Shown one piece after another: positions 28,483-40,547 of a stretch of 64,000 nucleotides of DNA. This DNA comes from Pseudomonadota bacterium (GTDB taxonomy: Bacteria; Pseudomonadota; Gammaproteobacteria; Steroidobacterales; Steroidobacteraceae). Position 1 is the stretch's first letter, and each line of letters opens with the position of its first letter. A program made the translations under genes and the position numbers. The notes beneath the pieces are model-generated. The model ran no database searches. It had not been told where the DNA came from and saw only the letters and a program-made list of their open reading frames with translations. The DNA lies in NCBI GenBank assembly GCA_018241525.1, contig JAFEDR010000010.1:248001-312000 (forward strand), written 5' to 3'.

Positions 28483-29892
28483 ATGGACACTGCCGCCGCC
28501 GCCCGCGAGATCGACCGCCACTGGCGCGAGACCATCGAGCCGAGCCTCGAGGCGTACATCCGCGTGCCGAACAAGTCGCCGATGTTCGACGCCGCCTGGG
28601 AGGCGCACGGCCACATGGACCGGGCCGCCCAGATCCTGCTCGAGTGGTGCCGGGCGCGGCCGATCCGCGGCCTCAAGGTCGAGCTCGTGCGCCTGCCCGG
28701 GCGCACGCCGGTGATCTTCGCCGAGGTGCCGGGTACCGCGCCCGGCGAGGTGCTGCTGTACGGGCACTTCGACAAGCAGCCGGAGTTCACCGGCTGGGCA
28801 CCCGGCCTCGATCCCTGGACGCCGGTGGTGCGCGACGGGCGGCTCTACGGTCGTGGCGGCGCGGACGACGGCTATGCGCTGTTCGCCAGCCTGCTCGCGA
28901 TCGAGACGCTGCAGGCGCAGGGCATCGCGCACGCGCGCTGCGCGATCCTGATCGAGGGCAGCGAGGAAAGCGGCAGCATCGACCTGCCCGCCTACGTCGA
29001 GCACCTCGGCGCCCGGCTCGGCAACCCCGACCTCGTGATCTGCCTCGACGCCGAGTGCGGCAACTACGAGCAGTTTTGGCTGACGACGTCGCTGCGCGGC
29101 AACCTCGTCGGCACCCTGAGCGTCGAGGTGCTGACCGAGGGCGTGCATTCGGGCATGGGCACCGGCATCGCCGCGGCACCGTTTCGCATCGCGCGCGGCC
29201 TGCTCGACCGTCTCGAGAACGTGCACACCGGCGACCTCGCGCTCGAGGAGCTGCACGTGCGGACCCCGGCGCACCGCATCGCCGAGGCGCGCGCCGCGGC
29301 CGCGGCGCTCGGCGCCTCGGTTGCCGGCAAGATGCCCTGGGCCGCCGGCGTGCGCCCGGTGAGCGACGATCCGACCGAGCTGCTGCTCAACAGCACCTGG
29401 AAGCCGACCCTGACCATCACCGGCGCCGACGGGCTGCCGGCGCTCGCGAACGCCGGCAACGTGCTGCTGCCGCGCGTCGCGCTCAAGTTGAGCCTGCGCC
29501 TGCCGCCGACGCTCGACGCCGACCTCGCCGCGGCGCGAGTCAAGGCGGCGCTCGAGCGCGATCCGCCGTACGGCGCGCGGGTGCGCTTCGAGGTCGGCTC
29601 CTCGCTTGCCGGCTGGGACGCGCCGGCGCTCGCGCCCTGGCTCGAGCGTGCGATCGGCGATGCCTCGCAGGCCTACTTCGGCCGGCCGGCGCTCGCGATG
29701 GGCACCGGCGGCAGCATCCCGTTCATCGGCATGCTGGCGGCGCGCTACCCGGCGACGCAGTTCCTGGTGACCGGCGTGCTCGGGCCGCAGTCGAACGCGC
29801 ACGGCCCGAACGAGTTCCTGCACCTTGACTGCGTGCGGCGCGTCAACGGCTGCGTCGCGCTCGTCCTCGAGCGGCACGCCACGCGCGGCTGA
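28483..29892 (+). CDS. M20 family metallopeptidase (CNDP-like dipeptidase)
   Basis: A 469-residue zinc peptidase. Metal-site motifs are YGHFDKQPEFTGW, YGRGGADDGYALF and EGSEESGS, and the lid-domain histidine is in EGVHSGMGTG. Homologues cleave dipeptides or remove N-terminal residues; the exact substrate is unknown. The ATG at 28483 has GGAG six bases upstream and is preferred over an ATG at 28462, which lacks one. No signal peptide is seen, so it is probably cytoplasmic. The convergent alpha/beta hydrolase gene ends 10 bases after its stop. Confidence 0.9.
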   Translation: MDTAAAAREIDRHWRETIEPSLEAYIRVPNKSPMFDAAWEAHGHMDRAAQILLEWCRARPIRGLKVELVRLPGRTPVIFAEVPGTAPGEVLLYGHFDKQPEFTGWAPGLDPWTPVVRDGRLYGRGGADDGYALFASLLAIETLQAQGIAHARCAILIEGSEESGSIDLPAYVEHLGARLGNPDLVICLDAECGNYEQFWLTTSLRGNLVGTLSVEVLTEGVHSGMGTGIAAAPFRIARGLLDRLENVHTGDLALEELHVRTPAHRIAEARAAAAALGASVAGKMPWAAGVRPVSDDPTELLLNSTWKPTLTITGADGLPALANAGNVLLPRVALKLSLRLPPTLDADLAAARVKAALERDPPYGARVRFEVGSSLAGWDAPALAPWLERAIGDASQAYFGRPALAMGTGGSIPFIGMLAARYPATQFLVTGVLGPQSNAHGPNEFLHLDCVRRVNGCVALVLERHATRG

Positions 29893-29902
29893 CGGCGGCC
29901 CC

Positions 29903-30601
29903 TCAGGCGCCGCACGCGGCCAGGAATTCGCGGATCAGGCGGGCGGCCTCGCCGGGCCGGCTCTGCAGCACGAAGTGTGGCGCGTCGAGCTCGGCGAGCG
30001 TCGACCGGCGCGCGAGGCGCGTCACTTCCGATCCGGCCGCACGGGGGACGAGGCGGTCCCGGCGGCCGCGCAGGTAGAGCACCGGCACGGCCACGCGCGC
30101 GAGCTCGGCGCGGGCGTCGACGTCGAAGACGCTCTCGATCCGCGCGCGCAGCGCCCGCGGCGAGACCTGTCGCAGGGACGTCGACCACCGCTCGGGGAGC
30201 GAGGCCGCGGCGGAGCCCCCGAGCAGCACCGACGCTGCGGCCCACAGCGGCAGCAGCGGTGCCGCCGAGACCAGCCCCGCCAGCGGCCGCAGGAAGTGCA
30301 GCCGCGGGCGCGGGAACCGCGCGAAGCTCGCGCACAGGATGAGTCCGGTGAGTCCCGGCGGCGCGGACGCGGCCAGGCGGATCGCGATCGGCCCGGAGAA
30401 CGACTCGCCGAGCAGGACGAACGCGCGGCCGGCCGGGATCGCGGCGCGGGCGCTCGCCTCGTGCGCCGCGAAGTCCACCTCGCCCTGGCCCGGGTAGCGG
30501 GCGATCGACACCTCGAGCGCGCCGCCGAGCGCCGCGAGGAGCGGCGCGAACTGCTCGCCGCTTCCGTCGAGCCCGGGCAGCAGCACGAGGCTCGCAGCCA
30601 C
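29903..30601 (-). CDS. Alpha/beta hydrolase
   Basis: A 232-residue protein of the alpha/beta hydrolase fold. It starts with LVLLPGLDGSGEQFAPLL (oxyanion-hole strand), has the nucleophile elbow LGESFSGPIAI with Ser near residue 66, an acid region VPVLYLRGRRDRLVP and a late histidine in DAPHFVLQSRP. The overall form resembles small lipase/esterase-like or acyl-thioesterase proteins, and the substrate is unknown. The GTG at 30601 is nine bases after the NERD gene stop, so it is probably the distal gene of the thr operon transcript. Confidence 0.83.
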   Translation of the reverse strand: MAASLVLLPGLDGSGEQFAPLLAALGGALEVSIARYPGQGEVDFAAHEASARAAIPAGRAFVLLGESFSGPIAIRLAASAPPGLTGLILCASFARFPRPRLHFLRPLAGLVSAAPLLPLWAAASVLLGGSAAASLPERWSTSLRQVSPRALRARIESVFDVDARAELARVAVPVLYLRGRRDRLVPRAAGSEVTRLARRSTLAELDAPHFVLQSRPGEAARLIREFLAACGA

Positions 30602-30610
30602 GGGCGACCG

Positions 30611-31204
30611 CTAGTGGCGCTTGAGCGGGCTCGGCGTCGCCGCCGCGCGCACGGCGTCCCAGGACGGCCGCCAGCGCGCGAGGTGCTCGTCGCGACCGGC
30701 GACGCCGAGCGGCGGGATCTCGGCGCTCAGCGAGGCGAGCCGCGTCACGGCGCGCGGGTGGCCCTTCGGGAAGCTGCCGCGGTCGGTGAACACGACCAGG
30801 CCCTCGACCGGCACCGCCTCGCCCACGAGCGCCCGCACCGCCGCGATCCGGTCGTACAGCGGCCCGAGCGGGTTCGGGAAGGTGTAGCGCCGCGACTTGT
30901 GCATCACCGTCCACTCGGTCATCTGCTCGCTGCCGAAGATGAGCCCGGGCAGGTCGCGCAGGTCCATCACGACGATGCCGCGGCCGGTCAGCAGCAGGAA
31001 GTCCACGTGGATCCAGCCGCCGGCACCGTCGTCGAGCACGACGTCCTGCAGGTGCTCGGCGGCCACCGCCTCGATGCGATCGAGCAGCGCGCGCCGCGTC
31101 CGGTGGCGGCGCAGCGCCCACAGGCCCAGCACGCCGACGACGACGACCAGCACCCCGCCGCCGATGGCGAGCACGAGGTCGAGCGGCAGGTCCTCGGCCG
31201 TCAC
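30611..31204 (-). CDS. Membrane-anchored NERD-domain protein
   Basis: A 197-residue protein with one N-terminal membrane helix (LVLAIGGGVLVVVVGVLGLW, about residues 9-28) and a cytoplasmic NERD domain: VVLDDGAGGWIHVDFLLLT, GIVVMDLRDLPGLIFG, and YTFPNPLGPLYDRIAAVRAL. NERD domains are nuclease-related and often linked to DNA processing, but the catalytic ability of this copy is unproven. The GTG at 31204 overlaps the thrC stop (GTGA), implying coupled translation with threonine biosynthesis, an association with no obvious biochemical logic. Confidence 0.8.
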   Translation of the reverse strand: MTAEDLPLDLVLAIGGGVLVVVVGVLGLWALRRHRTRRALLDRIEAVAAEHLQDVVLDDGAGGWIHVDFLLLTGRGIVVMDLRDLPGLIFGSEQMTEWTVMHKSRRYTFPNPLGPLYDRIAAVRALVGEAVPVEGLVVFTDRGSFPKGHPRAVTRLASLSAEIPPLGVAGRDEHLARWRPSWDAVRAAATPSPLKRH

Positions 31205-32499
31205 GCGAGCACGGCGCCGGCGAGCGCCTCGAGCGTCGCCGGGATCTCGGTCACGTGCTTTGGCAGCGACAGCAGGCGCTCGAGCGCCGGCGGCACCGGC
31301 AGCGGTGCGCCGATCAGCGGCTCGACGGTCTCCGGGAACTTCGCCGGGTGCGCGGTCGAGACCAGCACCCACGGCCCTGCGGCGCGCCGCCGCTCGCCGA
31401 GCCCGGCGTAGACCTCGGCGGCGGTCGCGGTGTGCGGGCACCAGGTCTGGCCGAGGCGCGCGTGGTCGGTGCGGATCCGGGCGCGGATCTGCTCGTCGCT
31501 GACGCTGACCGCGCTGAGCGCCCCGCGCAGGTCGTCCCACTCCGGGAACAGGTGGCGCAGCCGCTCCATGTTCGAGGGGTTGCCGACGTCCATGGCCGAG
31601 GCCAGCGTCGCGACCGAGGCGCGCGGCTGCCAGTCGCCGGTCGCGAGGTAGTCCGGCACCGTGCGATTGGCGTTGAAGGCGAGCACGATTTCGCCGACCG
31701 GCAGGCCGATGCGCCGCGCCCAGACGCAGGCGAGCACGTTGCCGAGGTTGCCGCTCGGCACGATGTAGTTGGCCGGCCGGCCGGTGCGGCGGAACGTCGC
31801 GAGGCTCGACTTCACGTAGTAGCAGGCCTGCGGCAGCAGCCGGCCGACGTTGATGCTGTTGGCGGAGGACAGCTCGCGGCGCGCCGCGAGCGCCGGGTCG
31901 GCGAAGGCGGCCTTCACGAGCCGCTGGCAGTCGTCGAAGGTGCCGGCGACCGACAGCGACTTGACGTTGCCGCCCCAGCAGGTGAGCTGCAGCTCCTGGC
32001 GCGGCGAGACGAGGCCGCGCGGATAGAGCACCACGACCTCGATGCCGGGCCGGCCGTGGAACGCGGCCGCCACCGCCCCGCCGGTGTCGCCCGAGGTCGC
32101 GACCAGGATCGTCAGCGTCCGGCCGGCGCCGCGGTGCAGGCGGCCGAGGCAGGCGGCCAGGAAGCGTGCGCCGAAGTCCTTGAACGCGGCGGTCGGCCCG
32201 TGGAAGAGCTCGAGCACGCTCGCGTCCTCCGGGGTCGGCAGCGGCACGAGCGGCACCGGGAAGTCGAAGGCCTCGCGGACGATCGCCGGCATCTCGGCGT
32301 CGAGTCCGTCGCCCTCGAAGAACGGCGCGAGGAAGCGGGTGGCGACCTCCGGCAGCCGCGTCGCGCCCTCGAACAGCGCCACCCCGAGGTGCGGGAAGCG
32401 CTCCGGGACGTAGAGCCCGCCGTCCGGCGCGATGCCGCGCTTCAGGGCCTCGGACAGGGTCGCGGACAGCGCCGCGTCGCGGGTCGAGACGTAGCGCAT
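31201..32499 (-). CDS. thrC: Threonine synthase
   Basis: A PLP enzyme converting O-phosphohomoserine to threonine. The 432-residue protein begins MRYVSTRD, has the PLP-lysine motif HGPTAAFKDFGARFL near residue 100, VATSGDTGGAVAAAF for phosphate binding, and SSANSINVGRLLPQ. The ATG at 32499 overlaps the thrB stop by one base (TGATG). It is third in the leftward thrABC operon and is itself overlapped by a NERD-domain gene. Confidence 0.97.
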   Translation of the reverse strand: MRYVSTRDAALSATLSEALKRGIAPDGGLYVPERFPHLGVALFEGATRLPEVATRFLAPFFEGDGLDAEMPAIVREAFDFPVPLVPLPTPEDASVLELFHGPTAAFKDFGARFLAACLGRLHRGAGRTLTILVATSGDTGGAVAAAFHGRPGIEVVVLYPRGLVSPRQELQLTCWGGNVKSLSVAGTFDDCQRLVKAAFADPALAARRELSSANSINVGRLLPQACYYVKSSLATFRRTGRPANYIVPSGNLGNVLACVWARRIGLPVGEIVLAFNANRTVPDYLATGDWQPRASVATLASAMDVGNPSNMERLRHLFPEWDDLRGALSAVSVSDEQIRARIRTDHARLGQTWCPHTATAAEVYAGLGERRRAAGPWVLVSTAHPAKFPETVEPLIGAPLPVPPALERLLSLPKHVTEIPATLEALAGAVLA

Positions 32500-33428
32500 C
32501 AGTCGATCACCCGCGCGCCGGTCGGCTCGATCGCCGAGATCCAGTGGTCGCAGCCGAGCCCGTGCGCCGCGAACGCGGCCACCATCGCCGGCGCGATCCG
32601 CGCGGCGTCGCGCTCCAGGCACCAGGCGAAGGTCGTGGGGCCGGCGCCGGAGATCGAGCAGCCGAGCGCGCCGTTCGCCATCGCCGCCTGCTTGACCGCC
32701 TTGAAGCCGGGGATCAGCGCCTGCCGCTGCGGCTCGACGACCACGTCCTCGAAGGCGTCGCGGATCATGTCGAGGTCGTTCGTGTAGCAGGCCGAGATGA
32801 AGCCGGCGAGGTTCGCGCACTGCCAGACGAGGTCCGACAGCGTCACGGTGGTCGACAGGATCCGGCGCGCCTCCTTGGTCGACAGGAACATGTGCGGGTG
32901 GACGAGCACCGCGCGGATGCCGGGTGGCACCGGGATCTGCTTGGTGCGCGGGTGGTCGACCCCGACGGTCAGCACCAGCCCGCCGAAGAGGCACGGCGCG
33001 ATGTTGTCGACGTGCACCGAGCCCGAGGCGACCGCCTCGCCCTGCATCGCGAACTTCAGGAGCTCGAGCGTCGAGTACGGCCGCGGCAGGAGCGCGTTGC
33101 CGGCGACCACCGCGGCGACGGCCGAGGCGGCCGAGCCGCCGAGGCCGGAGCCGAGCGGGATGCCCTTCTCGATCGCCATCTCGAAGCCGTGCTCGAGCCC
33201 GGCGGCCTCGGCGAGCGCTGCGAGCGCACGCCCGGCGGTGTTCTTGTCCGCCTCGAGCGGCAGCTCGGTCGCGACCCCGGTGATCGCGCGGATGCGCACG
33301 CCGCGCTCGGCGGCGCGCGTCACCTGCACGCGATCGCCGATCGCCTCGACCGTGTGGCCGAGGATGTCGAAGCCGATGCCGACGTTGCCGACGGTGGCCG
33401 GGGCGAACGCGGTGGCACTGTTACGCAA
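32499..33428 (-). CDS. thrB: Homoserine kinase
   Basis: A GHMP-family kinase that phosphorylates homoserine for threonine synthase. The 309-residue protein has AFAPATVGNVGIGFDILG at the N-terminus, the GHMP ATP loop PLGSGLGGSAASAVAAV near residue 90, and a GCSISGAGPTTFAWCL motif late. TTG at 33428 (LRNSATAFAP) is chosen because GGAGG lies just upstream and homology begins at once. It is nineteen bases from the thrA stop. Confidence 0.96.
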   Translation of the reverse strand: MRNSATAFAPATVGNVGIGFDILGHTVEAIGDRVQVTRAAERGVRIRAITGVATELPLEADKNTAGRALAALAEAAGLEHGFEMAIEKGIPLGSGLGGSAASAVAAVVAGNALLPRPYSTLELLKFAMQGEAVASGSVHVDNIAPCLFGGLVLTVGVDHPRTKQIPVPPGIRAVLVHPHMFLSTKEARRILSTTVTLSDLVWQCANLAGFISACYTNDLDMIRDAFEDVVVEPQRQALIPGFKAVKQAAMANGALGCSISGAGPTTFAWCLERDAARIAPAMVAAFAAHGLGCDHWISAIEPTGARVID

Positions 33429-33447
33429 GGAGGTCCTCCGGGGGGGG

Positions 33448-35958
33448 TCAGGTCGGCGCGCCGAGGTAGGCACACAGCCGCAGCAGGTCGCCGAACACGC
33501 CGCCGGCGGTGACCTCGGGACCGGCCCCCGGCCCCTGCACGATCAGCGGGTTGTCGCAGTAGCGGCGCGTCTCGAAGCGCACCACGTTGTCGGTCAGCGC
33601 GATGTTCGCGAACGGGTGGCGGCGGTCGAGGCGCACGAGCCCGACGGTCGCGCGCCCGGCGGCGACGTCGAGCCGCCCGACGTAGCGCAGCACCTGCCCG
33701 GCGGCGGTGGCCTCGGCATAGCGCGCGGCCATCGCCGCGTCGTGCTCCGGCAGCCGCGCGAGGAAGCCGTCGACGTCGAGCGACTCGAGCCCGGCCGGCA
33801 CCAGGCTCTCGACCGCGACGTCGGCGAGCTCGAGCCGCAGCCCAGTCTCGCGCGCCAGGATGATCAGCTTGCGGGCGACGTCGGTGCCGGACAGGTCGTC
33901 GCGCGGGTCCGGCTCGGTGTAGCCCTTCTGCTTCGCGGCTCGGACGATCGCCGAGAACGGCGCCGTGCCGTCGTAGGTGTTGAAGAGATAGGCGAGCGTG
34001 CCGGAGAAGATCCCCTCGATCGAGCGCACCTCGTCGCCGGTCTCGCGCAGGTCGCGCAGCGTCTGGATCACCGGCAGCCCGGCGCCGACGGTCGCCTCGT
34101 AGAGGTAGTGCGTGCCGCCCTCGCGGCGCGCGTCCTGCAGCGAGGCGTAGTAGTCGTACGGGCCGCTGTTGGCCTTCTTGTTCGGCGTCACGACGTGGAT
34201 GCCGGCCGCGAGCCACTCGTGGTAGTGGCGCGCGACCTCGGCACTCGCCGAGCAGTCGATGATCACGGCGTGGGGCAGGTGCTCGGCGTTGACGTGGCGC
34301 GCGAACGCGCCGAGGTCGGCCGGCACCGCCGCGTCGAAGGACTGCGACCAGCGCGCCGGGTCGATCTCGCCGGCTGCGAGCAGCATCTGCTTCGAGCGCA
34401 CGATGCCGCGCACCCGGAGGTCGAGCTGCCACTTGCCGCGCAGCCGCTCGAGCTGCGAGGCGAGCTGGCCGAGCAGCGCGCCGCCGACGAGCCCGGGCCC
34501 GATCACGCCGATCGAGACGGTGTGCGGCGACAGGTAGAAGCCGGCGTGCACCGCCTGCAGCGCGCGCGTCGAGTGGCGCGCCTCGATGACGACCGAGATG
34601 TTCCGCTCCGAGGCGCCCTGCGCGATCGCGCGGACGTTGATGCCGGCGCCGGCAAGCGTGCCGAACACCTTGGCGGCGACGCCGTGGCTGCCGGCCATGC
34701 CGTCGCCGACCACGGCGAGGATCGCGCACTGCCGCGACAGCTCGACCCGCTGGATCTGGCCCTCGCGCAGCTCGCGGTCGAAGGCGCGCCGCACCACTTC
34801 CTCGGCGGCGGCGGCCTCGCGGTCCGGCACCGCGCAGCAGATCGAGTGCTCCGAGGAGCCCTGCGAGATCAGGATCACCGAGATGCCGGCCTCGTTGAGC
34901 GCGCCGAACAGCCGCTGCGCCGTGCCCGGCACGCCGATCATGCCGGCACCCTCGAGGTTCACGAGCGCCACCGCGTCGATGGTCGTGATGCCCTTGACCT
35001 TCAGCGACGAGGTCGGCCGCGCGCAGATCACCGTCCCCGGCCGCTCGGCCGCGAAGGTGTTCTTGATCAGGATCGGGATCTCGCGGCTGACCGCCGGCGC
35101 CATCGTCTGTGGGTGGATCACCTTGGCGCCGAAGTAGGCGAGCTCCATCGCCTCGCTGTAGGACAGCGAATCGATGACCTTCGCGTCCGGCACGCGCCTG
35201 GGGTCGGCCGACAGCACGCCGTCGACGTCGGTCCAGATCACGATCTCGCGCGCCTCGAGCAGCGCGCCGAAGATGGAGCCGGAGAAGTCGCTGCCGTTGC
35301 GGCCGAGGGTGGTCTGCACGCCGTTCTTCTGCGCGGCGATGAAGCCGGTGATCACCAGCGTGCCGGCGAAGTCCTTCGGCACCTGCGCCGCGAGCCGGGC
35401 CTGCGACTCCGGCCACTGCACCGCGGGACCGAGCCGGCCCCACTCGACCACCACGACCTTGCGGGCATCGAGCCACAGCACCGGCGGCGCGGCCTTCGAG
35501 CGCTCGGCGAGCAGCGCCGCGAACAGGCGCGTCGACCAGATCTCGCCATAGCCCGCCACCAGGTCGCGGATGTTGCCGGCCGCCGAGCGGATCAGGCTGA
35601 CGGTGTGCAGGATGCCGGCGATGTCGTTGCAGTCGGCCTCGAGCTGGGCGATGAACGGGTTGGCCGCCGAGGCGCGCGGCAGCAGCGCGTTGGCGATCGT
35701 CGTGTGGCGGGCGCGCAGCGCCGCGAGCTTCGCGAGGTAGGTCGCGTCCTGGGCCTCGGCGAGCGCCACGAGCTCGAGCAGCCCGTCGGTGACCCCCTTG
35801 CAGGCCGACAGCACCACCGCCACCCGCGGCGCCGGCGTCGACTCGATGATGCCCGCGACCCGGGCGATGCACTCGGCGTCGGCCACCGAGGAGCCGCCGA
35901 ACTTGTGCACGATCCAGCGCCGGTCGCCGGGGGCGTCCGCAGGGGGGGCCTTCTGCAT
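33448..35958 (-). CDS. thrA: Bifunctional aspartokinase/homoserine dehydrogenase
   Basis: Catalyses the first and third steps from aspartate to threonine and methionine. The 836 residues comprise an aspartokinase domain ([29 protein letters not shown]), two ACT-like regulatory segments (residues about 300-460; [16 protein letters not shown] and [19 protein letters not shown]), then homoserine dehydrogenase ([16 protein letters not shown], a Rossmann NAD site). The fused form is typical of gammaproteobacteria, and end-product inhibition by threonine is expected. The ATG at 35958 is preferred to an upstream in-frame start. An operator candidate lies about 30-40 bases upstream. Confidence 0.97.
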   Translation of the reverse strand: MQKAPPADAPGDRRWIVHKFGGSSVADAECIARVAGIIESTPAPRVAVVLSACKGVTDGLLELVALAEAQDATYLAKLAALRARHTTIANALLPRASAANPFIAQLEADCNDIAGILHTVSLIRSAAGNIRDLVAGYGEIWSTRLFAALLAERSKAAPPVLWLDARKVVVVEWGRLGPAVQWPESQARLAAQVPKDFAGTLVITGFIAAQKNGVQTTLGRNGSDFSGSIFGALLEAREIVIWTDVDGVLSADPRRVPDAKVIDSLSYSEAMELAYFGAKVIHPQTMAPAVSREIPILIKNTFAAERPGTVICARPTSSLKVKGITTIDAVALVNLEGAGMIGVPGTAQRLFGALNEAGISVILISQGSSEHSICCAVPDREAAAAEEVVRRAFDRELREGQIQRVELSRQCAILAVVGDGMAGSHGVAAKVFGTLAGAGINVRAIAQGASERNISVVIEARHSTRALQAVHAGFYLSPHTVSIGVIGPGLVGGALLGQLASQLERLRGKWQLDLRVRGIVRSKQMLLAAGEIDPARWSQSFDAAVPADLGAFARHVNAEHLPHAVIIDCSASAEVARHYHEWLAAGIHVVTPNKKANSGPYDYYASLQDARREGGTHYLYEATVGAGLPVIQTLRDLRETGDEVRSIEGIFSGTLAYLFNTYDGTAPFSAIVRAAKQKGYTEPDPRDDLSGTDVARKLIILARETGLRLELADVAVESLVPAGLESLDVDGFLARLPEHDAAMAARYAEATAAGQVLRYVGRLDVAAGRATVGLVRLDRRHPFANIALTDNVVRFETRRYCDNPLIVQGPGAGPEVTAGGVFGDLLRLCAYLGAPT

Positions 35959-35985
35959 GGGAATCTCGGGATCCGGAGCTCGTTG

Positions 35986-36027
35986 TTTGCGGTGCACAAT
36001 CTACTGGCGCCTGCCCGCCCGGGGCAA
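35986..36027 (-). promoter_or_regulatory. Candidate thrABC promoter with overlapping palindromic operator
   Basis: On the minus strand: TTGCCC (36022-36027), an 18-base spacer and TAGATT (35998-36003). The word TTTGCGGTGCACAAT (plus strand, 35986-36000) overlaps the -10 edge and the predicted start point, exactly as at aceBA. No threonine leader peptide or attenuator was seen in the short (about 30-base) leader. Confidence 0.5.
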
Positions 36028-36051
36028 GCGTCGGGGGAGCGTCACGGGGGA

Positions 36052-36224
36052 TCAGCCGCGCGCGCCGCGCGCGTGCCACCACTTGAGTAGCCGCACCGCG
36101 CCCGGGACGCGGGCGAGCCGGACCAGCAGCCGGCCGACGAGCCGCTCGCTCGGGCTCAACGCGAAGCGCGCCAGCGTCGGATCGAAGAGCCCGGGTCGCG
36201 GCTCGTGCCGGGGGGTGTCCCGGC

Positions 36225-36228
<4 letters not shown>
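36052..36228 (-). CDS. Small hypothetical protein coupled to ygiQ
   Basis: A 58-residue ORF starting GTG at 36228, overlapping the ygiQ stop (GTGA). The predicted protein has a basic amphipathic middle ([20 protein letters not shown]) followed by LLKWWHARG and no signal peptide. It is too short for family recognition. The overlap geometry matches genuine gene pairs in this genome, but the high GC content makes chance ORFs common, so treat it as tentative. Confidence 0.38.
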
Positions 36229-38390
<2,162 letters not shown>

Positions 38391-38544
38391 GTGCGTATTC
38401 TCGCCGATCCGCCCGGCTGGGCGCACGGCGATTTGTCAGATGGCCGTCAGCCGGACTACGTACTGGCCAGTCTGGGTCTTTCGCTTTTGCGGGGCTACGG
38501 TGCACGCGCTCTTCCAGGGGAACTTTCGAAGAAGGAGCGCCGAG

Positions 38545-39912
38545 ATGATCCCGACCCGTTCGCGACGCGGCATGGCTGCCGCCCTTTCAACACTCTTCCT
38601 GCTCGCCCTCAGCCTCGCCGCGCCGCCGGCGGGCGCGGTGCCGAGCTTCGCCCGCCAGACCGGCATGGCCTGCGAGGCCTGCCACACGGTCTGGCCCGAG
38701 CTCACCCACTTCGGGCGGGTGTTCAAGGCGAACGGCTACATCCTCGACAACCTGAAGCAGGTGCGCGGCGTCACGCAGCAGAAGGAGGAGATCCTCGAGC
38801 TCGCCTCGCTGCCCCCGCTGTCGATCATGGCGCAGGTGTCGCTGACGCAGCTGGCGAAGCCGCTGCCGGACCCGTCCGGGACGGGCGACTCGCAGAACGG
38901 CACGGTGGCCTTCCCGCAGCAGCTCAGCCTCTTCTACGCCGGCAAGATCGCCCCGCACGTCGGCGCCTTCATCCAGCTGACCTACGGCAGCGACTCCGGC
39001 TCGATCGGCATCGACAACACCGACATCCGCTTCGCGGACCTGAAGGTGCTGCCGGGCGGCCACAGCCTGATCTACGGCCTGTCGCTCAACAACAACCCGA
39101 CCGTGCAGGACCTGTGGAACTCGACGCCCGCGTTCGGCTTCCCGTACGCGGCCTCGGCGAGCGCGCCGGGCGTGCCGTTCGGCACGATGATCGACGGCGC
39201 GCTCGGCCAGGACGTCGCGGGCCTCACCGCCTACGCCTTCTGGAACGAGTCGCTGTACGGCGAGGTCGGCGTCTACCGCACCGCGCGCCAGGGGACCGCC
39301 GGCCCGCTCGACAGCACGCAGGCGGCCGTACTCGCCGGCGGCGCGCCCTACTGGCGCTTCGCCTACGAGCACAACTGGGGCCGCCACTCGATCGAGGGCG
39401 GCCTCTACGGCGCGAAGTTCAAGCTGCTGCCGGGCGCCGGCCAGCCGCTCAACGGCCCGACCGACGACTACCAGGACGTCGCGCTCGACGCGCAGTACCA
39501 GTACCTCGGCGACCTGCACCTCTTCAGCGTGACCGCGACGCGGATCCACGAGAAGCAGACCCTGAACGCGACCTACGCGGCGCAGCTCGCGGCCGACGCC
39601 GGCGTCGGCAACCTCGACAACGACTTGACGACGACGCGCGCCTTCGCGACCTACTACTACCGGCGCAAGATCGGCGGCACGGTCGGCTTCTTCACCACCA
39701 CCGGCAGCACCGACGCGGTGTCGATGCCGAACTCGCCCGACACCCGCGGCTGGGTGGCCGAGCTCAACTACATGCCGTGGCTGAACACGAAGTTCTCGAT
39801 CCAGTACACCGCCTACACGAAGTACGGCGGCCTCAGCGACAACATCGACGGCGCCGGCCGCAAGGCGAGCGACAACAACACGCTCTACCTGCTGGCCTGG
39901 CTGTCGTACTGA
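38545..39912 (+). CDS. Cyc2-like fused monoheme cytochrome-porin
   Basis: A 455-residue outer-membrane protein. It has a signal peptide ([18 protein letters not shown], cleavage near residue 31), then at once [15 protein letters not shown] with one covalent heme site (CEACH, residues 43-47) and [16 protein letters not shown]. The rest is a predicted beta-barrel with alternating aromatic strands ending in LLAWLSY, a C-terminal aromatic typical of outer-membrane barrels. This plan and the FARQTG-CxxCH motif match Cyc2, the Fe(II)-oxidising outer-membrane cytochrome, though related fusions occur in organisms not known to oxidise iron. The ATG at 38545 has AAGGAG upstream. It is followed 11 bases later by a c4-type cytochrome gene. 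Confidence 0.78.
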   Translation: MIPTRSRRGMAAALSTLFLLALSLAAPPAGAVPSFARQTGMACEACHTVWPELTHFGRVFKANGYILDNLKQVRGVTQQKEEILELASLPPLSIMAQVSLTQLAKPLPDPSGTGDSQNGTVAFPQQLSLFYAGKIAPHVGAFIQLTYGSDSGSIGIDNTDIRFADLKVLPGGHSLIYGLSLNNNPTVQDLWNSTPAFGFPYAASASAPGVPFGTMIDGALGQDVAGLTAYAFWNESLYGEVGVYRTARQGTAGPLDSTQAAVLAGGAPYWRFAYEHNWGRHSIEGGLYGAKFKLLPGAGQPLNGPTDDYQDVALDAQYQYLGDLHLFSVTATRIHEKQTLNATYAAQLAADAGVGNLDNDLTTTRAFATYYYRRKIGGTVGFFTTTGSTDAVSMPNSPDTRGWVAELNYMPWLNTKFSIQYTAYTKYGGLSDNIDGAGRKASDNNTLYLLAWLSY

Positions 39913-39923
39913 GGAGCATCGCC

Positions 39924-40547
39924 ATGAGACCACTCACCGTCACGACCCTGGGACTCATCGCCGCGCTCGCGCTCACGACCGCCCGCGCCGACGACGTCGA
40001 TCCGGCCACCCACCAGCACGCGGTGCGACTCGCGGTCGGCACCTGCGGCGCCTGCCACGGCACCACCGGCGTCAGCGGCCAGCCGAAGTACCCGCGGCTC
40101 GCGGGCCAGAACGCCAACTACCTCGCCGCCCAGCTGAAGGCGTTCCGCGGCCAGACCCGCGGCGACGCGGACGCCATCGGCTACATGTGGGGCATGGCGG
40201 CCCCGCTCGACGACGAGACGATCGACGCGCTCGCCCAGTACTACGCGACGCAGCGGCCGCCGGCGGGCCGGATGGGCGACGCCGCGCTCGCGGCGCGCGG
40301 CCGGACGATCTATGAGAAGGGCGTCGAGTCGGTCGGGGTGCCGGCCTGCGCCGCCTGCCACGGCCCGGACGCGCACGGCATGGGCGACTTCCCGCGCCTC
40401 GCCGGCCAGCACGCGCAGTACGTGATGAAGCAGCTGGCGTCCTTCCAGTCGAACATGCGCAACGTCGCGGTCATGCACGGCGTCGCGCAGGGTCTCAAGG
40501 AGGAACAGATGCGCGCGGTGGCGGCGTACCTGGAGGCGCAGCCGTAG
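39924..40547 (+). CDS. Periplasmic diheme cytochrome c, c4 type
   Basis: A 207-residue periplasmic electron carrier with a signal peptide ([17 protein letters not shown]) and two c-type heme sites, [10 protein letters not shown] near residue 40 and [12 protein letters not shown] near residue 138. Each is followed by the c4/c553 pattern PRLAGQ-N-YLAAQL or [15 protein letters not shown]. Methionine ligands are probable in the MWGMA and VMHGVA segments. It lies 11 bases after the cytochrome-porin stop with GAGG as its ribosome-binding site. It would be the natural electron acceptor for that protein, as the c4-type Cyc1 is for Cyc2 in Acidithiobacillus ferrooxidans. Confidence 0.92.
   Translation: MRPLTVTTLGLIAALALTTARADDVDPATHQHAVRLAVGTCGACHGTTGVSGQPKYPRLAGQNANYLAAQLKAFRGQTRGDADAIGYMWGMAAPLDDETIDALAQYYATQRPPAGRMGDAALAARGRTIYEKGVESVGVPACAACHGPDAHGMGDFPRLAGQHAQYVMKQLASFQSNMRNVAVMHGVAQGLKEEQMRAVAAYLEAQP

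Noticed and set aside
35958..36003. A thr attenuator or leader peptide before thrA
   Set aside because: The predicted leader is only about 30 bases, with no Thr/Ile codon run and no terminator hairpin.
32797..36090. A 1097-codon plus-strand frame opposite thrA and thrB
   Set aside because: It is the antisense of thrBA with His/Arg/Asp-rich composition and no motif.
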